NCBI GenBank assembly: GCA_049889495.1
Contig: JBMHDH010000031.1
Span: forward strand, 1-8,438
Length of the DNA stretch: 8,438 nt
Source of the DNA: UBA685 sp049889495
GTDB lineage: Bacteria > Pseudomonadota > Alphaproteobacteria > Puniceispirillales > Puniceispirillaceae
Reading direction: 5' to 3'
A program made the translations under genes and the position numbers. Below the pieces are notes generated by a model. It had not been told where the DNA came from and made no database searches. It saw only the letters and a list, made by a program, of their open reading frames with translations. Every line of letters starts with the position of its first letter. The stretch's first letter is position 1. Shown in pieces: positions 6,529 to 8,438 of the stretch.

Positions 6529-6590
6529 AGCTATAAATTGCCTAAAAAATAGGCAATATTTAAAAATTGTTTAAAAACAATGTGATAGCT
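6529..6590. repeat. Paired hairpins enclosed by an outer inverted repeat
   Basis: AGCTAT (6529-6534) and ATAGCT (6585-6590) are inverted copies. They enclose two perfect hairpins: ATTGCCTA/TAGGCAAT (6537-6544 and 6550-6557, loop AAAAA) and ATTGTTT/AAACAAT (6566-6572 and 6575-6581, two-base centre). The whole could fold as a three-way junction. On the minus strand the first hairpin is followed by TTATAGCTTTTT, so it might also help end antiporter transcription, though the stem is GC-poor. Confidence 0.5.
6560..6574. promoter_or_regulatory. CtrA-type site (TTAA-N7-TTAA)
   Basis: TTAA at 6560-6563 and TTAA at 6571-6574 are separated by exactly seven bases, matching the full binding motif of the alphaproteobacterial cell-cycle regulator CtrA. 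It overlaps the second hairpin of the AT-rich tract. In DNA of 23% GC such a match arises by chance fairly often. I saw no second full site in the gap. Confidence 0.3.
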
Positions 6591-6693
6591 AAAATCAAGC
6601 CTGTTTATATTAATTTATTTCTGAATTTTTTAAGAAGTTGGCCTGAAATAAGGCAAAATAAGACTGATTGTGCAAAACTTTAAGTTGTGTCCC

Positions 6694-7650
6694 CTAGAAT
6701 TGCTGTGACAGGAACAGAAAATAAAAGCCAATAAAAACAACGGCTATTAGGCGATTGAGATAAATCTTTGTGATTAAAAGGCTTGAAAAAACGACGGCGA
6801 CAAGCACAAAAGCAAGCAATGTAATGACAGAGAAATCTGGTCCAGCTGGCAAAGGGGCAATGAGGCCAGCGATGCCCAAAATGATCCCGAGATTAAAAAT
6901 ATTTGACCCGATGATATTGCCTAATGCGACATCAGCGCGTTTTTGCAAAATGCTGGCAATCACAGCAACAATTTCGGGCAATGAGGTGCCAATTGCGATG
7001 ATTGATAAACCAATGGCAGCTTCGCTCATGCCAGCATTGCGTGCCAAAATGACGCCGCCTTGCACCATGAAATCAGATCCAATCAGCAAGGCCGCAATTG
7101 ATAAGGTGATCATAATGATAGAGCGGGCAAACCCAATTGGCGGGGTGTCTTCGCTTTCAACCTCGCCTTTGCGCATCACATAAAATAAATAGGCAAAGGA
7201 CGCGATTAGAAGGCTGATGGCCGTGATGGTTGTGATAGCGTGAAATATCAGCAGGCTGGCGGTGGTAAGAGTGGTAAAGCCAAGCATAATCTGGCCATTG
7301 CGAATGCTATTGGGCGCTATCATATGAAACGGTGCCACCAAGGCGCCAATGCCCAATACAAGCAAGCTGTTGGCCACATTAGAGCCAAGCACATTGCCAA
7401 GGGCAATATCAGATTTGCCAGCTAAAGCGGCTTGGACTGAAACAATTAATTCAGGCGCAGATGTGCCGCCAGCGACCACAATAATGGCAATCACCATTGG
7501 TGAAATTTTGAAATGATGGCCTAAATTGGTGGTGGCTGGGATCAAACTATGCCCCCCTAATGCCAAAAGCAAGGCACCAAACGCCAATAAAAAGATAGCG
7601 GCAAGAGGGGTTGGGCCAGAAAGATATAAGAACAGATCAGAGACAGACAT
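6694..7650 (-). CDS. Sodium/calcium antiporter, CaCA family (YrbG-like)
   Basis: This inner-membrane cation exchanger probably expels calcium in exchange for sodium or protons. From the chosen start it has 318 residues and about ten hydrophobic segments. The two inverted alpha repeats that build the ion site are clear: GGTSAPE (61-67) with GNVLGSNVAN (85-94), and GTSLPE (221-226) with GNIIGSNIFN (244-253). The acidic residues E67 and E226 and the paired GSN motifs are intact. A hydrophilic loop near 160-172 divides the halves. An ATG at 7761 would add 37 mostly polar residues unlike this family's N-terminus. The ATG at 7650 has AAAGG about five bases upstream and leads straight into the first membrane segment, so it is preferred. 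No strong terminator follows. Specificity (Ca, K-dependent or other) cannot be read from sequence. Confidence 0.92.
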   Translation of the reverse strand: MSVSDLFLYLSGPTPLAAIFLLAFGALLLALGGHSLIPATTNLGHHFKISPMVIAIIVVAGGTSAPELIVSVQAALAGKSDIALGNVLGSNVANSLLVLGIGALVAPFHMIAPNSIRNGQIMLGFTTLTTASLLIFHAITTITAISLLIASFAYLFYVMRKGEVESEDTPPIGFARSIIMITLSIAALLIGSDFMVQGGVILARNAGMSEAAIGLSIIAIGTSLPEIVAVIASILQKRADVALGNIIGSNIFNLGIILGIAGLIAPLPAGPDFSVITLLAFVLVAVVFSSLLITKIYLNRLIAVVFIGFYFLFLSQQF

Positions 7651-7693
7651 GCCAACCTTTAGGTAATCAAATGTGACCTCATGCATATATAAA

Positions 7694-7710
7694 AGACCAG
7701 ATGATGGTCT
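7694..7710 (-). promoter_or_regulatory. Hairpin in the antiporter leader
   Basis: AGACCA and TGGTCT are perfect six-base inverted arms around a five-base loop. On the minus strand the hairpin is followed at once by TTTT and then an A/T tract, about 40 bases before the preferred antiporter start. It could be a small attenuator in the leader if transcription starts further upstream. The T-run is short, and no known riboswitch is recognisable. Confidence 0.3.
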
Positions 7711-7794
7711 ATCATTAGGCAATGGGGTTGTGATAAGATATCGTGCGAATAAATCGCCCATAACCTAGCGTTAAGTGGAAAAGATACAAGCCTC

Positions 7795-7811
7795 AAATTG
7801 CCTGCCAATTT
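7795..7811. repeat. Inverted repeat between the antiporter and the EamA gene
   Basis: AAATTG and CAATTT are perfect six-base inverted arms separated by CCTGC. It lies in the gap between two divergent transporter genes, 65 bases before the EamA start, a position suited to an operator. I see no well-spaced -35/-10 pair in this gap. Confidence 0.35.
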
Positions 7812-7876
7812 AGAAATCAGGATTTTGAAATAATGCATTGTCTTTTACGGCAAAAAGCCAGAAAGCCAGTAAGGTC

Positions 7877-8438
7877 ATGACATCCCAACCAAACCGTTTT
7901 TTGACCGAGTCTGTGAAAGATCAACTGGCATGGGCCTTTGTTGTAATATGCCCGTTGTTTTTTTCATCGAATATGTTAATCGCCCGCGGCATGTCTGGTA
8001 TTTTTCCGCCAATCTCAATGGCGTTCTCACGGTGGTTTTTTGTTGGGATTTTGGTGATCGGCAGCCTTATCATCCTGCGCCGATTTGAGTGGCGGACGGT
8101 ACTTCGTGAATATCGGCAAATTTTATTTTTGGCATCTCTTGGTATGGGGTTATGTGGCGGGCCTGTTTATCTGGCAGGTGAGCTGACAACCGCGACCAAT
8201 ATTGGGCTGATCTATAGCGCAGCGCCTTTATTGATTGCGCTTTTGGCCTTTGTGGGATTTCGCGAAACGTTAACAAAACGTCAAGGCTTAGGGCTTACTC
8301 TTGGCTTAATTGGGGTTGTGATGATTTTGAGCCAAGCTGAAATGGCGCGGCTTTTCGATTTGCGTTTTAACACAGGTGATTTGTGGATTGTGTTGGCCAC
8401 CATCAGTTTTTCTGTTTATTCGCTTGGCCTCAAATATC
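7877..8438 (+). CDS. EamA/DMT-family transporter, partial (C-terminus off the right edge)
   Basis: This is an inner-membrane protein of the drug/metabolite transporter superfamily, whose members usually export amino acids, metabolites or drugs. The first 187 codons are present, open to the window edge. Hydrophobic segments lie near 17-34, 48-67, 81-99, 105-127, 137-153 and 168-186, which covers the first EamA repeat and the start of the second. Family features include PPISMAFSRWFF in the second helix, TTATNIGLIYSAAPLLIALLA in helices four and five, and FRETLTKRQGLGLTLGLIGVVMI. The ATG at 7877 has AAGG unusually close (two bases), and the N-terminus before the first helix is normal for the family. 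A minus-strand frame inside it (8070-8276) is a shadow. The substrate is not predictable. Confidence 0.9.
   Translation, partial: MTSQPNRFLTESVKDQLAWAFVVICPLFFSSNMLIARGMSGIFPPISMAFSRWFFVGILVIGSLIILRRFEWRTVLREYRQILFLASLGMGLCGGPVYLAGELTTATNIGLIYSAAPLLIALLAFVGFRETLTKRQGLGLTLGLIGVVMILSQAEMARLFDLRFNTGDLWIVLATISFSVYSLGLKY

Larger units (their letters stand above)
6242..6693. other. Non-coding AT-rich region with DnaA boxes: candidate replication origin or DnaA-controlled regulatory region
   Basis: This 452-bp gap between the antiporter's 3' end and uvrC's 5' end has no convincing coding frame. The half nearest uvrC (6245-6487) holds nine TTATC/GATAA pentamers, including three DnaA-box-like 9-mers within 35 bp. 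The half towards the antiporter is very AT-rich: 28 G or C in the 120 bases 6541-6660 (23%), against about half in a coding line I counted. It holds several perfect inverted repeats and an exact TTAA-N7-TTAA motif. A box cluster beside an AT-rich unwinding tract is how bacterial origins are built, and CtrA-type sites occur within the Caulobacter origin. The usual alphaproteobacterial origin neighbours are not in this window, so a regulatory role for uvrC, or chance in AT-rich DNA, remains possible. Confidence 0.45.

Noticed and set aside
6672..6688. Terminator directly after the antiporter
   Set aside because: AACTT-A-AAGTT is a palindrome with a one-base centre and no proper loop or T-run, so it cannot work as an intrinsic terminator.
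6242..6693. LexA (SOS) box for uvrC
   Set aside because: Only an isolated GTTC near 6432 was found. The seven-base-spaced partner is missing.
6770..7183. Plus-strand frame of 137 codons
   Set aside because: It is antisense to the antiporter. Its Met/Lys/Thr-rich text is the usual shadow of a membrane protein.
8070..8276. Minus-strand frame of 68 codons
   Set aside because: It is antisense to the EamA transporter, whose frame continues unbroken to the edge.
1..8438. Mobile elements, CRISPR arrays, tRNA or rRNA genes
   Set aside because: No regularly spaced repeats, transposase motifs, terminal inverted repeats, T-loop GTTCGA signatures or rRNA-like sequence were seen.

Overview
This window looks like chromosomal DNA of an alphaproteobacterium of moderate GC content. 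Coding stretches I counted are near 50% GC, and one intergenic stretch falls to 23%. The evidence is the PetP/PetR-like regulator pair beside a sensor kinase, the uvrC-pgsA order, and an alphaproteobacterial-style UvrC with an extra segment before its second catalytic Asp. A marine lineage such as SAR116/Puniceispirillales fits the base composition and protein style, but I cannot prove it from this window. I see no insertion sequence, phage gene, CRISPR array, tRNA or rRNA.

Left part (1-2551): three genes read leftward, a MarR-family regulator (petP-like), then an OmpR-type response regulator (petR-like), then a membrane sensor histidine kinase cut by the window's left edge. Gaps are short, so they probably form one operon. 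A branched-chain amino-acid aminotransferase (ilvE) diverges from them across a 75-bp gap and ends at a clear intrinsic terminator.

Middle part (3604-6241): pgsA (phosphatidylglycerophosphate synthase) and uvrC (nucleotide-excision repair nuclease) read leftward. uvrC starts at GTG.

Right part (6694-8438): a CaCA-family sodium/calcium antiporter reads leftward. An EamA/DMT-family transporter, cut by the right edge, reads rightward.

The most interesting stretch is the 452-bp non-coding gap 6242-6693. It holds a consensus DnaA box (TTATCCACA), two further boxes one base off within 35 bp, an unusual density of TTATC/GATAA pentamers, a 23% GC tract carrying several perfect inverted repeats, and an exact TTAA-N7-TTAA (CtrA-type) site. 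This is the architecture of a Caulobacter-like replication origin, although none of the usual oriC neighbours (hemE, parAB, dnaA, gidA) is visible. It could instead be a DnaA/CtrA-controlled regulatory region for uvrC. Whole-chromosome GC skew would decide.
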